Both the position numbers and the translations under genes were made by a program. 64,000 nt of DNA from Flavobacterium commune (lineage in GTDB: Bacteria; Bacteroidota; Bacteroidia; Flavobacteriales; Flavobacteriaceae), in assembly GCF_001857965.1 (NCBI RefSeq), contig NZ_CP017774.1:1302001-1366000 (forward strand). Direction: 5' to 3'. Position 1 is the stretch's first letter. The number at the start of each line of letters is the position of its first letter. The notes under the pieces are model-generated. The model saw only the letters and a list, made by a program, of their open reading frames with translations, was not told where the DNA came from and did not search any database. Positions 45,436-54,433 of the stretch are shown one piece after another.

Positions 45436-46176
45436 ATGAGTATATTCAAAAAAATATTCAAGAAATCCCGTTCTCAAGAAGACGGGATTTTTTTTGATGC
45501 TATCCAAAAAATTCTTGGCTTCCCACCAAATGAACTGAATCATTACCACAAAGCCTTTACCCACCGCTCCTCCGGAAAACTGGATTCCACCGGTAATCCT
45601 ATAAGTTATGAGCGTTTAGAATTTTTGGGAGACGCTATGCTAAGCTCCGTTATCGCAGCACATTTATTTAACGAAGCACCTTATGGAGACGAGGGCTACC
45701 TTACTAAAATGCGCTCTAAAATTGTGAGTCGGGAACACCTAAATGAGTTAGGAAAAGACCTCGACTTAATTCGTTTTGTCGAAAGCAAAGTTCCGGTACA
45801 ACATTTTGGCGAAAACATACACGGAAACATTTTCGAATCGCTCATCGGAGCTATTTATCTTGACAAAGGCTATCCTTTTTGCGAAAAATTTATCCAACAA
45901 AGAGTAATTATTCCCTATGTTGATATTTCCAGACTCGAAGGAAAAGTAATAAGCTATAAGAGTTTAATTATCGAATGGTGTCAAAAAGAAAAAAGACATT
46001 TTCACTATGACATTTTTGAGGACAATGCCATCGATGGACAACGCCTTTTTGGAGTAAAATTAAGCATTGACGAAAAAGTAATTGCAAAAGCAAGAGCAAC
46101 TTCTAAAAAGAAAGCCGAAGAAAAAGCATCTCAACGCGCCTATTTTGCATTTCAGGAAAAAATGAACAAAAAATAA
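45436..46176 (+). CDS. rnc: ribonuclease III
   Basis: 246 residues. Catalytic signature YERLEFLGDAMLSS near residue 60, with a second acidic set in FESLIGAIYLDKGY. A double-stranded-RNA-binding domain occupies ~170-240 (SYKSLIIEWCQKEKR, AKARATSKKKAEEKASQRAYF). The N-terminal ~25 residues form a basic extension. It cuts dsRNA in rRNA processing and other RNA decay. It lies 9 bases after fabF, likely cotranscribed. Confidence 0.96.
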   Translation: MSIFKKIFKKSRSQEDGIFFDAIQKILGFPPNELNHYHKAFTHRSSGKLDSTGNPISYERLEFLGDAMLSSVIAAHLFNEAPYGDEGYLTKMRSKIVSREHLNELGKDLDLIRFVESKVPVQHFGENIHGNIFESLIGAIYLDKGYPFCEKFIQQRVIIPYVDISRLEGKVISYKSLIIEWCQKEKRHFHYDIFEDNAIDGQRLFGVKLSIDEKVIAKARATSKKKAEEKASQRAYFAFQEKMNKK

Positions 46177-46284
46177 CAGTAATTTCCTCAAAGCTATAAC
46201 GTTTTCGTTTTAAATTTAACGAAATCATTATATTTTCAACACTTAAACTTCGATAGAAATAGTATATTTACATCTTTATTTTTA

Positions 46285-46779
46285 ATGAAGATGGCTGTTC
46301 ATAAATTAAGTCTTGACGAATTTGACGAGATTGATTACAATCTTATTGCAATTCATACTTCTTTAGAAGATTACCGATTGGCATATTTTATCAATCAAAA
46401 ACTTCCTATAAATCTAGCAAAGAGTGCTGATGAAGTTCAAATAAATATCAAAGAAGGAGAAACAAAATTTTCGAGATTTTATTATTATGACGAAGAAAAT
46501 ACAGTAGCCTGGAATTTAGTTCAGAACAAAAACGAGGTTGTTCAGGAACAAAATAATCAAATCCAGAACTTATTTTCGAGTTCGACCGAGAGCATTTCGA
46601 CAAAAGTATATCTATTGCCTGAATTTAAAAAAGCGGATTATTTTTTAAAAATAGACAATACCGATGACAGCATTGATATCAATCAAATAAAAACAATATT
46701 AAACACTATAGACAACATAACGACAGTTTATACTGTTGATACAGAACAAATAAAATCTAAAAACAATCTAATTTTTTAA
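46285..46779 (+). CDS. IPExxxVDY family protein
   Basis: 164 residues, no known activity. Its recognisable feature is LPEFKKADYFLKI near residue 111, a variant of the IPExxxVDY motif (Leu for Ile, Ala for Val), in the place between rnc and pyk where I expect this flavobacterial family. The N-terminus (VHKLSLDEFDEIDYNLIAIHT) is acidic and there is no signal peptide. Its TAA stop overlaps the pyk ATG by one base, so it is translationally coupled to pyruvate kinase. Confidence 0.82.
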   Translation: MKMAVHKLSLDEFDEIDYNLIAIHTSLEDYRLAYFINQKLPINLAKSADEVQINIKEGETKFSRFYYYDEENTVAWNLVQNKNEVVQEQNNQIQNLFSSSTESISTKVYLLPEFKKADYFLKIDNTDDSIDINQIKTILNTIDNITTVYTVDTEQIKSKNNLIF

Positions 46780-48221
46780 TGCAAATGATTACAACAAACA
46801 AGAAAACTAAAATTGTGGCTACCCTTGGGCCTGCTTGCAGCACAAGAGAAATCATAAAGGACATGGTTGAAGCTGGTGTAAATGTATTCAGAATTAACTT
46901 CTCTCATGCTGATTATACTGATGTAGAAAACAGAATAAAAATCATCCGTGAGCTTAACGAAGAATTCGGTTACACTACAGCCATATTAGCAGACTTACAA
47001 GGACCTAAACTACGTGTTGGGGTAATGAATGACGGTGTTGTTGTTAACGATGGTGATTTAATCACATTTACTACAGCCGAAGACATCATTGGAACTGCTG
47101 AAAGAGTTTTCATGAAATACCAGAACTTTCCTAACGATGTAAATCCTGGCGAAAGAATCTTGTTAGATGACGGAAAATTAATTTTCGAAATTGTATCTAC
47201 TGATAAAAAATCAGAAGTGGTTGCAAGAGTAGTTCAGGGTGGTGAATTAAAATCTAAAAAAGGGGTTAACCTTCCTAATACTAAAATCTCTCTTCCGGCT
47301 TTGACTGAAAAAGATATTGCTGACGCTATTTTTGCTATTGGGCAAAAAGTAGATTGGATTGCACTTTCTTTCGTAAAAACACCTCAGGACTTAAAAGACC
47401 TTCAGGACTTAATTGCAGAGCACGCTGAAAACAAAATTCCAATTGTTGCTAAAATCGAAATGCCTGAAGCATTAGAAAACATGGATAAAATTGTAGCTTA
47501 TTGCGATGCTTTAATGGTTGCTCGTGGAGACCTTGGAGTTGAACTTCCTGCTCACGAAGTACCATTAGTACAAAAAGACTTGATTCGCAGAGCTAAAACT
47601 GCCCGTATCCCGGTAATTGTAGCTACACAAATGATGGAAACAATGATCACTAGCTTAACTCCAACCAGAGCCGAAGTAAATGACGTAGCTAACTCTGTTA
47701 TGGATGGTGCTGATGCGGTAATGCTTTCAGGAGAAACTGCTGCCGGAAATTACCCGGTACAGGTAATTCAAAAAATGACTCAAATTTGTGAGGCTGTTGA
47801 AAATTCTGAATTAATTCAGGTACCACAAAACACACCACAAATTAAAACCAATCGTTTTATTACTAAAACAATTTGCCGTCAGGCAGCTGAAATGTCTAAC
47901 ACTATTCAGGCAAAAGCAATTTCTACTATGACTAATAGTGGTTATACTGCTTTCCAATTATCTGCATGGAGACCTAAAACAGCTGAAATTTTAGTGTTCA
48001 CTTCTAACAAAAGAATCCTTACGCAATTGAGTTTGTTATGGGGAGTTAGAACTTATTTCTACGACAAAGAAGAAAGTACTGACACTACAGTTACTGACAT
48101 CAACAAAATTGCTAAAGAAAAAGGACATGTTGGAGCCGGTGATTACATCATCAACTTAGCTTCTATGCCTATTTCCGAAAAAGGAATGGTAAATACTATG
48201 AGAGTTTCTGAAATTAGCTAA
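46779..48221 (+). CDS. pyk: pyruvate kinase
   Basis: 480 residues, full length. Visible: KIVATLGPACSTREI, FRINFSHADY, the active-site KIEMPEALENMDKI (Lys acid-base), ALMVARGDLGVELP, and the MMETMITSLTPTRAEVNDVAN, GADAVMLSGETAAG segment. The C-terminal allosteric domain follows (~350-480). It makes pyruvate and ATP from PEP in glycolysis. The start overlaps the preceding stop (TAATG); a second ATG two codons on is an alternative. A terminator follows. Confidence 0.97.
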   Translation: MQMITTNKKTKIVATLGPACSTREIIKDMVEAGVNVFRINFSHADYTDVENRIKIIRELNEEFGYTTAILADLQGPKLRVGVMNDGVVVNDGDLITFTTAEDIIGTAERVFMKYQNFPNDVNPGERILLDDGKLIFEIVSTDKKSEVVARVVQGGELKSKKGVNLPNTKISLPALTEKDIADAIFAIGQKVDWIALSFVKTPQDLKDLQDLIAEHAENKIPIVAKIEMPEALENMDKIVAYCDALMVARGDLGVELPAHEVPLVQKDLIRRAKTARIPVIVATQMMETMITSLTPTRAEVNDVANSVMDGADAVMLSGETAAGNYPVQVIQKMTQICEAVENSELIQVPQNTPQIKTNRFITKTICRQAAEMSNTIQAKAISTMTNSGYTAFQLSAWRPKTAEILVFTSNKRILTQLSLLWGVRTYFYDKEESTDTTVTDINKIAKEKGHVGAGDYIINLASMPISEKGMVNTMRVSEIS

Positions 48222-48273
48222 ACCTCTTTTATCAAATACATTCAAAAGCAAATACAACTTTTGAATAAATAAC

Positions 48274-48314
48274 AAAAATGACCGATTTTGAAATTCAATT
48301 TCGGTCATTTTTTT
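48274..48314 (+). terminator. terminator of pyk
   Basis: AAAATGACCGA pairs with TCGGTCATTTT around a loop with some internal pairing, followed by a T-run. Confidence 0.9.
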
Positions 48315-48356
48315 GTTTTATGACTGTCAGATAAGCTGACTAAAGACAAAAAAACA

Positions 48357-48487
48357 GCAACGAATTCCACGGAATAACACAAATTGGGATGTCATAATAT
48401 TCCACGAATCTGCCAAAGGCAGATAAGAAATTGGTGAAATTTATTTTAAAATCAGTAATATTTGTACTAATTAGTGTAATTCGTGGC
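48357..48487. repeat. palindromic intergenic repeat element between pyk and the 48697 gene
   Basis: The left end (48357-48386, CACGAATT-type words) and the right end (48458-48487) are imperfect inverted copies of the same degenerate motif, GCCACGAATTACAC. Between them an exact 7-bp hairpin ATCTGCC-AAA-GGCAGAT lies at 48408-48424, itself preceded by another CCACGAAT. No gene is present. It resembles dispersed non-coding intergenic repeats and may be a non-autonomous element. The rest of the 475-base gap (48488-48696) showed nothing supportable. Confidence 0.55.
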
Positions 48488-48696
48488 AAAAATAAAACTC
48501 GTGCATTTGCCTAATTATTGGTGTAAGAAACGGATAATCATATTTTATTTTTAAAATAGCTAATAGCGGTGCAATTTGACAAAAGAACTCAATTATTGAG
48601 TTTCGACTAAGTTATACGAAATCAATTATTTACAAATTAATGTTTTGAATTTCTATTTTTTGTAACTTGTACAATATAACCTAATACTCAAAAATC

Positions 48697-49065
48697 ATGA
48701 AAAAGTCTCAACTACTTATCTTTGGTACTGTATTATTAACAACATTAATTATTTCCTGCAATCAAAAGCGAAATAATCTGGTAAACACATGGAAAATTAC
48801 CGAGGTAGAAGCCAAAACACCTCATGTTGATTCTGTAAAAAGTGACATTCTAAGCAATGGAACTTTGACTTTTACTAAGGACGGACATGTTAACGGATAC
48901 ATAGAAACTGAAATTAATGATGGCACCTATGCCCTAACCAAAAAAGGCAAAAATCTTGTAATCAAGGATGAAAACGGCACACCTTACCCTTTTGAAAGCA
49001 CCATTACTGATGACAAAGTGATATTAGACAGTGAGGATATGAAAATTACACTGACAAGAAATTAA
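48697..49065 (+). CDS. small lipocalin-like lipoprotein
   Basis: 122 residues. Lipoprotein signal ending TTLIISC, lipid Cys at 21. The mature part is a small beta barrel-like sequence with the NLVNTWKITEVEA opening seen in lipocalin-like lipoproteins of Bacteroidota, then GTLTFTKDGHVNGYI, NDGTYALTKKGKNLVIKD and VILDSEDMKITLTRN. Probably anchored to the outer membrane; ligand unknown. Single gene with a very strong terminator. Confidence 0.75.
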   Translation: MKKSQLLIFGTVLLTTLIISCNQKRNNLVNTWKITEVEAKTPHVDSVKSDILSNGTLTFTKDGHVNGYIETEINDGTYALTKKGKNLVIKDENGTPYPFESTITDDKVILDSEDMKITLTRN

Positions 49066-49097
49066 AAAACACAAACACTATTTCAATAATCTTCAGC

Positions 49098-49147
49098 AAA
49101 ACTGTTTCATTTTCACAATACTGTTTTTGTGAAAATGAAACAGTTTT
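49098..49147 (+). terminator. 21-bp perfect stem terminator
   Basis: Bases 49098-49118 and 49127-49147 are perfectly complementary (21 pairs) around an 8-base loop, with A and T ends. It is unusually long for a terminator. It follows the lipocalin-like gene. Confidence 0.93.
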
Positions 49148-49244
49148 ATTTTAAACAATGCTGTACCGTAAAAAAAGAGCAGACTGTTACCCCAAAAGTC
49201 AAATAATTATGTGGAGATTTGCATTCTGAGATAATTGAGGCAAA

Positions 49245-50069
49245 ATGACACAAATAAGTATATTAGGTTGCGGATGGCTGGGGCTTCCTTTGGCGAAAGC
49301 CTTATTAAAAGAAGGTTTTTCTATCAAAGGTTCGACCACATCAGCAGAAAAACTGGCAACATTGGAAGAAAACGGAATTCAAAGCTTTCTATTGGCTTTA
49401 GATGCTAATACTGTTCCGGATGTATTTGCTGATTTTTTAGCCGGAAGCAAAACCCTGATTATTGCGATTCCGCCTAAATTAAGAGGCAAGAACAAGGATT
49501 ACTCTGATGCTCAAAATAATTCTTTTGTCAAAAAAATTGAAAACCTGCTACCTTTTATAGAAAATTCATCCATAAAAAATGTACTGTTTATCAGTTCGAC
49601 TGCGGTTTACGGGGAGGCAAACGATGTGGTTGACGAAAATAGCCCTACCATTCCTGTTACCGAAAGTGGCAAACAATTACTGGAAATTGAAAAATTATTA
49701 TTAGCCAAAACGCATTTCAAAACTACTGTTTTGCGTTTTGGGGGCTTAATTGGTGAAGACCGAAACCCTGCCCGATTCCTGGCCGGAAAAGAAAATGTTC
49801 CTAATCCCGAAGCACCAATTAACCTGATTGACCTGGAAGATTGCATCGGTATTATTATAAAAATCCTGACTACGGCAACATGGAACACAACGCTAAATGC
49901 CGTAACACCTTTTCATCCTAGCAGAGAAGCTTATTACACTCAAAAAGCACTGGAAGAAAACCTGATTCCACCCACATTCAATCATGAAAATCCTTCGATA
50001 GGAAAAACCATTTTGAGTGATTATTTGATTGAAAAATTAAACTATACTTTTACTAAAAATCCTTTATAA
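49245..50069 (+). CDS. NAD(P)-binding SDR/epimerase-like protein (YeeZ-like)
   Basis: 274 residues. The dinucleotide-binding start is ISILGCGWLGLPLAKAL (GxGxxG), followed by STTSAEKL. FISSTAVYGEANDVV resembles the Ser/Thr-Tyr region of extended SDRs, and VLRFGGLIGEDRNPARFLAG and INLIDLEDCIGII match YeeZ-like epimerases. The catalytic YxxxK is not clear, so substrate and activity are open. Two bases separate it from the transporter gene downstream. Confidence 0.82.
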   Translation: MTQISILGCGWLGLPLAKALLKEGFSIKGSTTSAEKLATLEENGIQSFLLALDANTVPDVFADFLAGSKTLIIAIPPKLRGKNKDYSDAQNNSFVKKIENLLPFIENSSIKNVLFISSTAVYGEANDVVDENSPTIPVTESGKQLLEIEKLLLAKTHFKTTVLRFGGLIGEDRNPARFLAGKENVPNPEAPINLIDLEDCIGIIIKILTTATWNTTLNAVTPFHPSREAYYTQKALEENLIPPTFNHENPSIGKTILSDYLIEKLNYTFTKNPL

Positions 50070-50071
50070 AA

Positions 50072-51016
50072 GTGATTCATAAAATAAAAAAACGCTTTTC
50101 GACTAAAATCAATGCTATTGGATTACCCATTTTAGCACTGATTTGGGTTGGTTTTTTCTGGGGAACCACCTGGATTGCTTCTAAAGAAGGTGTACGCTAT
50201 ATTCCGGGAATTCAAATGGCTGCCATTAGACAATTTATTGCCGGATTACTCTATATCCTTTTTTTCTTAGTGACTAAAGCACCCTGGCCCAAAGGCAAAC
50301 AATGGAAAACCATTGTTATTCTTGCCGTATTGAATTTCACACTGAGTAATGGCTTGAGTACTGCCGGTGTAAAATATATCAGTAGCGGACTGGGGGCAAT
50401 TATAGCTGCCATTTTCCCTATTTGGGTGGTGCTAATTTCTTTTTTTAGAGGAGAACGAATTGCTAAATTAGCCGTAACAGGCACTCTCATTAGTTTTGTA
50501 GGCATTTGTGTCATATTCTATGAACATCTGGGTGATTTTCTCATTCCTGATTTCAGATTGGGAATTATATTATCGGTTATTGCTACAATTACCTGGGCTT
50601 TTGGCACCTTATATACCCGAAAAAAAGCAGCTTCTTTCAATCCATATTTTAGTCTTGGACTGCAAATGTTTATTTCGGGTCTGCTTTTATTTGCCTACAA
50701 CGGAGCTACCGGAATTTCAGTCAACCTGAGCGAAATCCCAATTAATACCTGGTATGCTATTGCTTACTTAGTAATTGTAGGTTCATTAATTACTTTTACT
50801 ATTTTTATCTATTCGTTACAAAATCTGCCACCCGAAGTAAGCAGTCTTTATGCGTATATGAATCCTGTTGTCGCAGTTCTTTTAGGTTCAATTATTTTTG
50901 ACGAAACTCTGAGTATTTCAATTGCATTGGGCGGAATTGTCACTCTTTTTGGTTTGTATCTCGTAAATCAATCTTTAAGGAGAAGCCGTAAAAAAACAAA
51001 CATTTTAATTAAATAA
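50072..51016 (+). CDS. EamA (DMT) family transporter
   Basis: 314 residues, GTG start two bases after the preceding stop; the first membrane span begins at residue ~15. About ten transmembrane segments in two EamA repeats: the first with PILALIWVGFFWGTTWIASK and MAAIRQFIAGLLYILFF, the second beginning ILSVIATITWAFGTLY. PEVSSLYAYMNPVVAVLLG is typical of the family. The C-terminus is basic. DMT permeases move metabolites or amino acids across the inner membrane. The substrate is not readable. Likely cotranscribed with the SDR-like gene. Confidence 0.9.
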   Translation: MIHKIKKRFSTKINAIGLPILALIWVGFFWGTTWIASKEGVRYIPGIQMAAIRQFIAGLLYILFFLVTKAPWPKGKQWKTIVILAVLNFTLSNGLSTAGVKYISSGLGAIIAAIFPIWVVLISFFRGERIAKLAVTGTLISFVGICVIFYEHLGDFLIPDFRLGIILSVIATITWAFGTLYTRKKAASFNPYFSLGLQMFISGLLLFAYNGATGISVNLSEIPINTWYAIAYLVIVGSLITFTIFIYSLQNLPPEVSSLYAYMNPVVAVLLGSIIFDETLSISIALGGIVTLFGLYLVNQSLRRSRKKTNILIK

Positions 51017-51046
51017 AGAGCTTCCTGATTTCCAATACAGTTTTTG

Positions 51047-51054
51047 TATTTTTG
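51047..51054 (+). promoter_or_regulatory. -7 box for the SCO gene
   Basis: TATTTTTG is an exact TAnnTTTG, 12 bases before the ATG at 51067. It overlaps the alternative TTG start at 51052, which argues for the ATG. Confidence 0.5.
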
Positions 51055-51066
51055 CAAAAAAAATTC

Positions 51067-51744
51067 ATGAAATCTGTTTTATATAAATACCGCACTTTCA
51101 TTGGTATCTTTCTTGTTTTTTCGGCAATTACACTTAGTCTTTTTTACAATGCGCTAAAACCTCAAAAAACACTTCCCATATACAATCCTGCCGATGTCAA
51201 TCCGGAACTGGTGGACAGCACGGTACAATATGTGAGCAAATACCACACAATTGCCGATTTTTCGTTTACAAATCAAAACGGAAAAACTATTACCCAAAAG
51301 GATTATGAAGGAAAAATTTATGTGGCTGATTTCTTTTTCACGACCTGCGGAACTATTTGCCCAAAAATGACCACTAATCTAGCCGAAGTTCAAAAAGCAA
51401 TTAGCAATAATCCAAAGGTCATGTTGTTATCGCATACGGTTTTCCCTGAAGTCGATAGCGTGGCTGTACTGAAAACGTATGCTTTAGATCATGGTGTTGA
51501 CGACCGAAAATGGAACCTGGTTACAGGAGACAAAAAAGAAATTTATAAAATGGCTCGAAAATCTTATTTAGCCGTAAAAATGGGAAAACCAAGCGAATTA
51601 TACGATATGGTTCATACCGAAAATTTTGTATTAGTAGATACTAAAAGAAGGGTTCGCGGATTTTATGACGGCACTAAGAAAGAAGATATTCAGAAATTAA
51701 TTGAAGATATTCAATTTTTAAGCTCCGAAAAAGAAGCCAATTAA
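51067..51744 (+). CDS. SCO1/SenC family protein
   Basis: 225 residues from the ATG at 51067; a TTG five codons upstream falls inside the promoter box. An N-terminal membrane anchor (~10-27) is followed by a thioredoxin-fold domain with the copper-binding pair Cys94 and Cys98 in TTCGTICPK, and a histidine in DMVHTENFVLVD near 179. SCO proteins deliver copper to, or reduce, the CuA site of cytochrome c oxidase at the periplasmic face. No oxidase gene adjoins. Confidence 0.93.
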   Translation: MKSVLYKYRTFIGIFLVFSAITLSLFYNALKPQKTLPIYNPADVNPELVDSTVQYVSKYHTIADFSFTNQNGKTITQKDYEGKIYVADFFFTTCGTICPKMTTNLAEVQKAISNNPKVMLLSHTVFPEVDSVAVLKTYALDHGVDDRKWNLVTGDKKEIYKMARKSYLAVKMGKPSELYDMVHTENFVLVDTKRRVRGFYDGTKKEDIQKLIEDIQFLSSEKEAN

Positions 51745-51858
51745 AACCGTTCTTTATATTTTAATTAACGCTATTTGAAACATAAAACGCTGCAATTAGT
51801 ATTCGATTTTACAATATAATACGTATTTTTACAATCTTAATTCAATCTAAATAAGACT

Positions 51859-52098
51859 TTGCGTACCACTATACATTCTTTACGAAAAAACGAAAAAGCA
51901 ATTATCAAAGATTTTGATATCGACATTATTCCATTAAAGTTACTTGAAATGGGTTGCTTGCCGGGAAATACGGTCGAATTACTTCAAATAGCTCCTTTTG
52001 GAGATCCATTGTACTTAGACATAAATGGTTCTCATCTGGCTATTCGTCTGGAAACTGCCAAAGAAATTGAAGTAGAACTCATCAAAAATGCGCTTTAA
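51859..52098 (+). CDS. feoA: FeoA family ferrous iron transport protein
   Basis: 79 residues, starting at TTG (51859), the only start before the domain since a stop codon lies seven codons upstream in frame. The SH3-like FeoA domain is clear: KAIIKDFD, LKLLEMGCLPGNTVELLQIAPFGDP (in parts) and LAIRLETAKEIEVEL. FeoA is a small cytoplasmic partner of FeoB. Its stop overlaps the feoB ATG by one base, so they are translationally coupled. Confidence 0.92.
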   Translation: MRTTIHSLRKNEKAIIKDFDIDIIPLKLLEMGCLPGNTVELLQIAPFGDPLYLDINGSHLAIRLETAKEIEVELIKNAL

Positions 52099-54197
52099 TG
52101 ATTCATCAAAATATTAACGTAGCTTTAATTGGAAATCCTAATGTAGGTAAGACTTCTGTTTTTAATCAACTCACAGGTTTAAACCAGCAAGTAGGGAATT
52201 ATCCGGGGATTACGGTAGAGAAAAAAATGGGTTTCTGCAAATTGCCTCATAACATCAAAGCCAATATTCTGGACTTGCCGGGAACGTATAGTTTAAACGC
52301 CAGTTCTATTGATGAAAATGTGGTTATAGAATTGCTTTTAAATAAAAACGATAAGTTATATCCCGATGTAGCATTAGTGGTTACTGATGTTGAAAATCTA
52401 AAAAGAAACTTACTGCTTTTTACTCAAATTAAAGACCTTGAAATTCCAACTATCTTAGTCATCAACATGGCCGATAGAATGGCCGACAAAGGTATTTCGC
52501 TTGATATTCCGTTTCTGGAGGAACAATTAAAAACCAAAATTGCTTTAATCAGTTCGAGAAAATCTCAGGGAATTGAGGAACTTAAAGATCTTATTGTAAC
52601 CTACAAATCAATTTCGACTGAACCTTGTTTAAATGCTTCAGTCATTGACAAAGAGTATTTTAATAATTTACAAAAAGCCTTTCCTGACTTATTGTTGTAC
52701 AAACTTTGGTTAGTAATTACTCAGGATGTCAACTTCTTAAATCTGGAACGAAAAGAAATCCAGGGCTCATTTACTAAATCACACAGCGAATTAAAGCGTT
52801 TGCAACAACAGGAAACTATCAAACGTTATCAATTTATAAATGATGTTTTAAAACAAAGTTTAACTATAGACAGTAGTATTGCAAAAGATTTCCGCTCTAA
52901 ACTAGACCGTGTTTTAACCCATAAATTTTGGGGATATATTATTTTCTTTGCTATCCTATTTGTGATATTCCAATCTATTTTTGACTGGTCATCGATTCCA
53001 ATGGATTTTATCGACAGTACTTTTGCCACTTTGAGCACTATGGCTGCCGAGGAACTTCCTTCGGGTATTTTGACCGACTTAATTTCGCAGGGAATCATTC
53101 CGGGAATTGGAGGAATCCTTATTTTTATTCCGCAAATTGCCTTTTTGTTCCTGTTCATTTCCATACTTGAAGAAAGTGGCTATATGAGTCGTGTGGTTTT
53201 TATTATGGACAAAATTATGCGCCGTTTTGGACTATCAGGAAAAAGTGTAGTGCCGTTAATTTCAGGAACTGCCTGTGCCATTCCGGCTATTATGGCCACC
53301 CGAAATATCGAAAGCTGGAAAGAACGTTTAATAACAATTTTAGTAACGCCCTTTACCACTTGCTCAGCAAGGCTGCCTGTTTACGCCATCATTATTGCAT
53401 TGGTAATTCCTAATCATCGTGTACTGGGATTTTTAAACCTTCAGGGACTGGCATTAATGTTATTGTATCTTTTAGGTTTTGGAATGGCAATATTTTCTGC
53501 TTATGTCCTCAATAAAGTAATGAAAATAAGTGGTAAAACTTTTTTTGTTGTCGAAATGCCTAATTATAAATTGCCTTTGTTTAAAAATGTAGCCATCAAT
53601 GTAATTGAAAAAACCAAGGCCTTTATCTCAGGAGCTGGGAAAATAATCCTGGCCATTTCAATTATTTTGTGGTTTCTAGCCTCTTACGGCCCCGGAAAAG
53701 ATTTTAACGAAGCCGAAACAATTGTAAAAGAAAGAACAGCCAAAAATCCTTTGAACGAAGTCGATTTTGAAAACGCAGTTGCCTCACAAAAACTGGAGAA
53801 TTCATACATAGGAATTATGGGTAAAACCATTGAACCTGTCATTTCTCCGCTAGGATACGATTGGAAAATAGGTATTGCTATTATTAGTTCTTTTGCCGCC
53901 AGAGAAGTATTTGTAGGTACTCTGGCAACTATTTATAGTGTAGGCGGAACTGACAATGAAACAACCATAAAAAACAAAATGGCCACTGAAATTCATCCCG
54001 AAACAGGAACTAAAATATTCAATTTTGCCTCAGGAATTTCTCTGTTATTATTCTATGCTTTTGCTTTGCAATGTGCCAGTACACTTGCCATCACTAAAAA
54101 GGAAACCAACAGTTGGAAATGGCCTCTGGGACAATTAGTTTTCATGAGCAGTTTTGCCTACCTGACAGCCTTAGTAGCTTACCAAATTCTAAAATAA
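52098..54197 (+). CDS. feoB: ferrous iron transporter FeoB
   Basis: 699 residues. N-terminal GTPase with G1 GNPNVGKTSVF, G3 LDLPGTYSL and G4-like NMADR (~1-160), a linker (~165-265), then the membrane domain with two Gate/nucleoside-recognition-like halves (PGIGGILIFIPQIAFLFLF, SGTACAIPAIMATR, CSARLPVYAIII, AAREVFVGTLATIYS). It imports Fe(II) across the inner membrane. Operon feoA-feoB-small Cys-rich protein; no feoC. Confidence 0.97.
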   Translation: MIHQNINVALIGNPNVGKTSVFNQLTGLNQQVGNYPGITVEKKMGFCKLPHNIKANILDLPGTYSLNASSIDENVVIELLLNKNDKLYPDVALVVTDVENLKRNLLLFTQIKDLEIPTILVINMADRMADKGISLDIPFLEEQLKTKIALISSRKSQGIEELKDLIVTYKSISTEPCLNASVIDKEYFNNLQKAFPDLLLYKLWLVITQDVNFLNLERKEIQGSFTKSHSELKRLQQQETIKRYQFINDVLKQSLTIDSSIAKDFRSKLDRVLTHKFWGYIIFFAILFVIFQSIFDWSSIPMDFIDSTFATLSTMAAEELPSGILTDLISQGIIPGIGGILIFIPQIAFLFLFISILEESGYMSRVVFIMDKIMRRFGLSGKSVVPLISGTACAIPAIMATRNIESWKERLITILVTPFTTCSARLPVYAIIIALVIPNHRVLGFLNLQGLALMLLYLLGFGMAIFSAYVLNKVMKISGKTFFVVEMPNYKLPLFKNVAINVIEKTKAFISGAGKIILAISIILWFLASYGPGKDFNEAETIVKERTAKNPLNEVDFENAVASQKLENSYIGIMGKTIEPVISPLGYDWKIGIAIISSFAAREVFVGTLATIYSVGGTDNETTIKNKMATEIHPETGTKIFNFASGISLLLFYAFALQCASTLAITKKETNSWKWPLGQLVFMSSFAYLTALVAYQILK

Positions 54198-54202
54198 ACA
54201 AT

Positions 54203-54328
54203 ATGTTTCAGGAAATCATTGCCTTTTTAATCTTAGGAATTGCAGTTGCTTATCTTTTTCAAAAGTTCTTTTTAAAGAAGAAAAAAAAGGATAAAAATTG
54301 CGGAGGCGATGATTGTGGTTGTCACTAA
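54203..54328 (+). CDS. FeoB-associated Cys-rich membrane protein
   Basis: 41 residues, start at the ATG 5 bases after the feoB stop. One membrane span (~4-22, IIAFLILGIAVAYLF), a Lys-rich stretch and a C-terminal CGGDDCGCH. This layout is that of the FeoB-associated Cys-rich proteins found beside feoB. It probably sits in the inner membrane with the Cys cluster in the cytoplasm, perhaps handling Fe(II) at the FeoB exit. That function is inferred. Confidence 0.85.
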   Translation: MFQEIIAFLILGIAVAYLFQKFFLKKKKKDKNCGGDDCGCH

Positions 54329-54433
54329 AAATGATTTAACTGAAAATATTGTAAACTTTTTTAAACCATAGCGAATGAAGGAAATTAAAATTCTACTTTC
54401 TTTATTCGCTTAATGGTTCATTTTTTTTAAATA

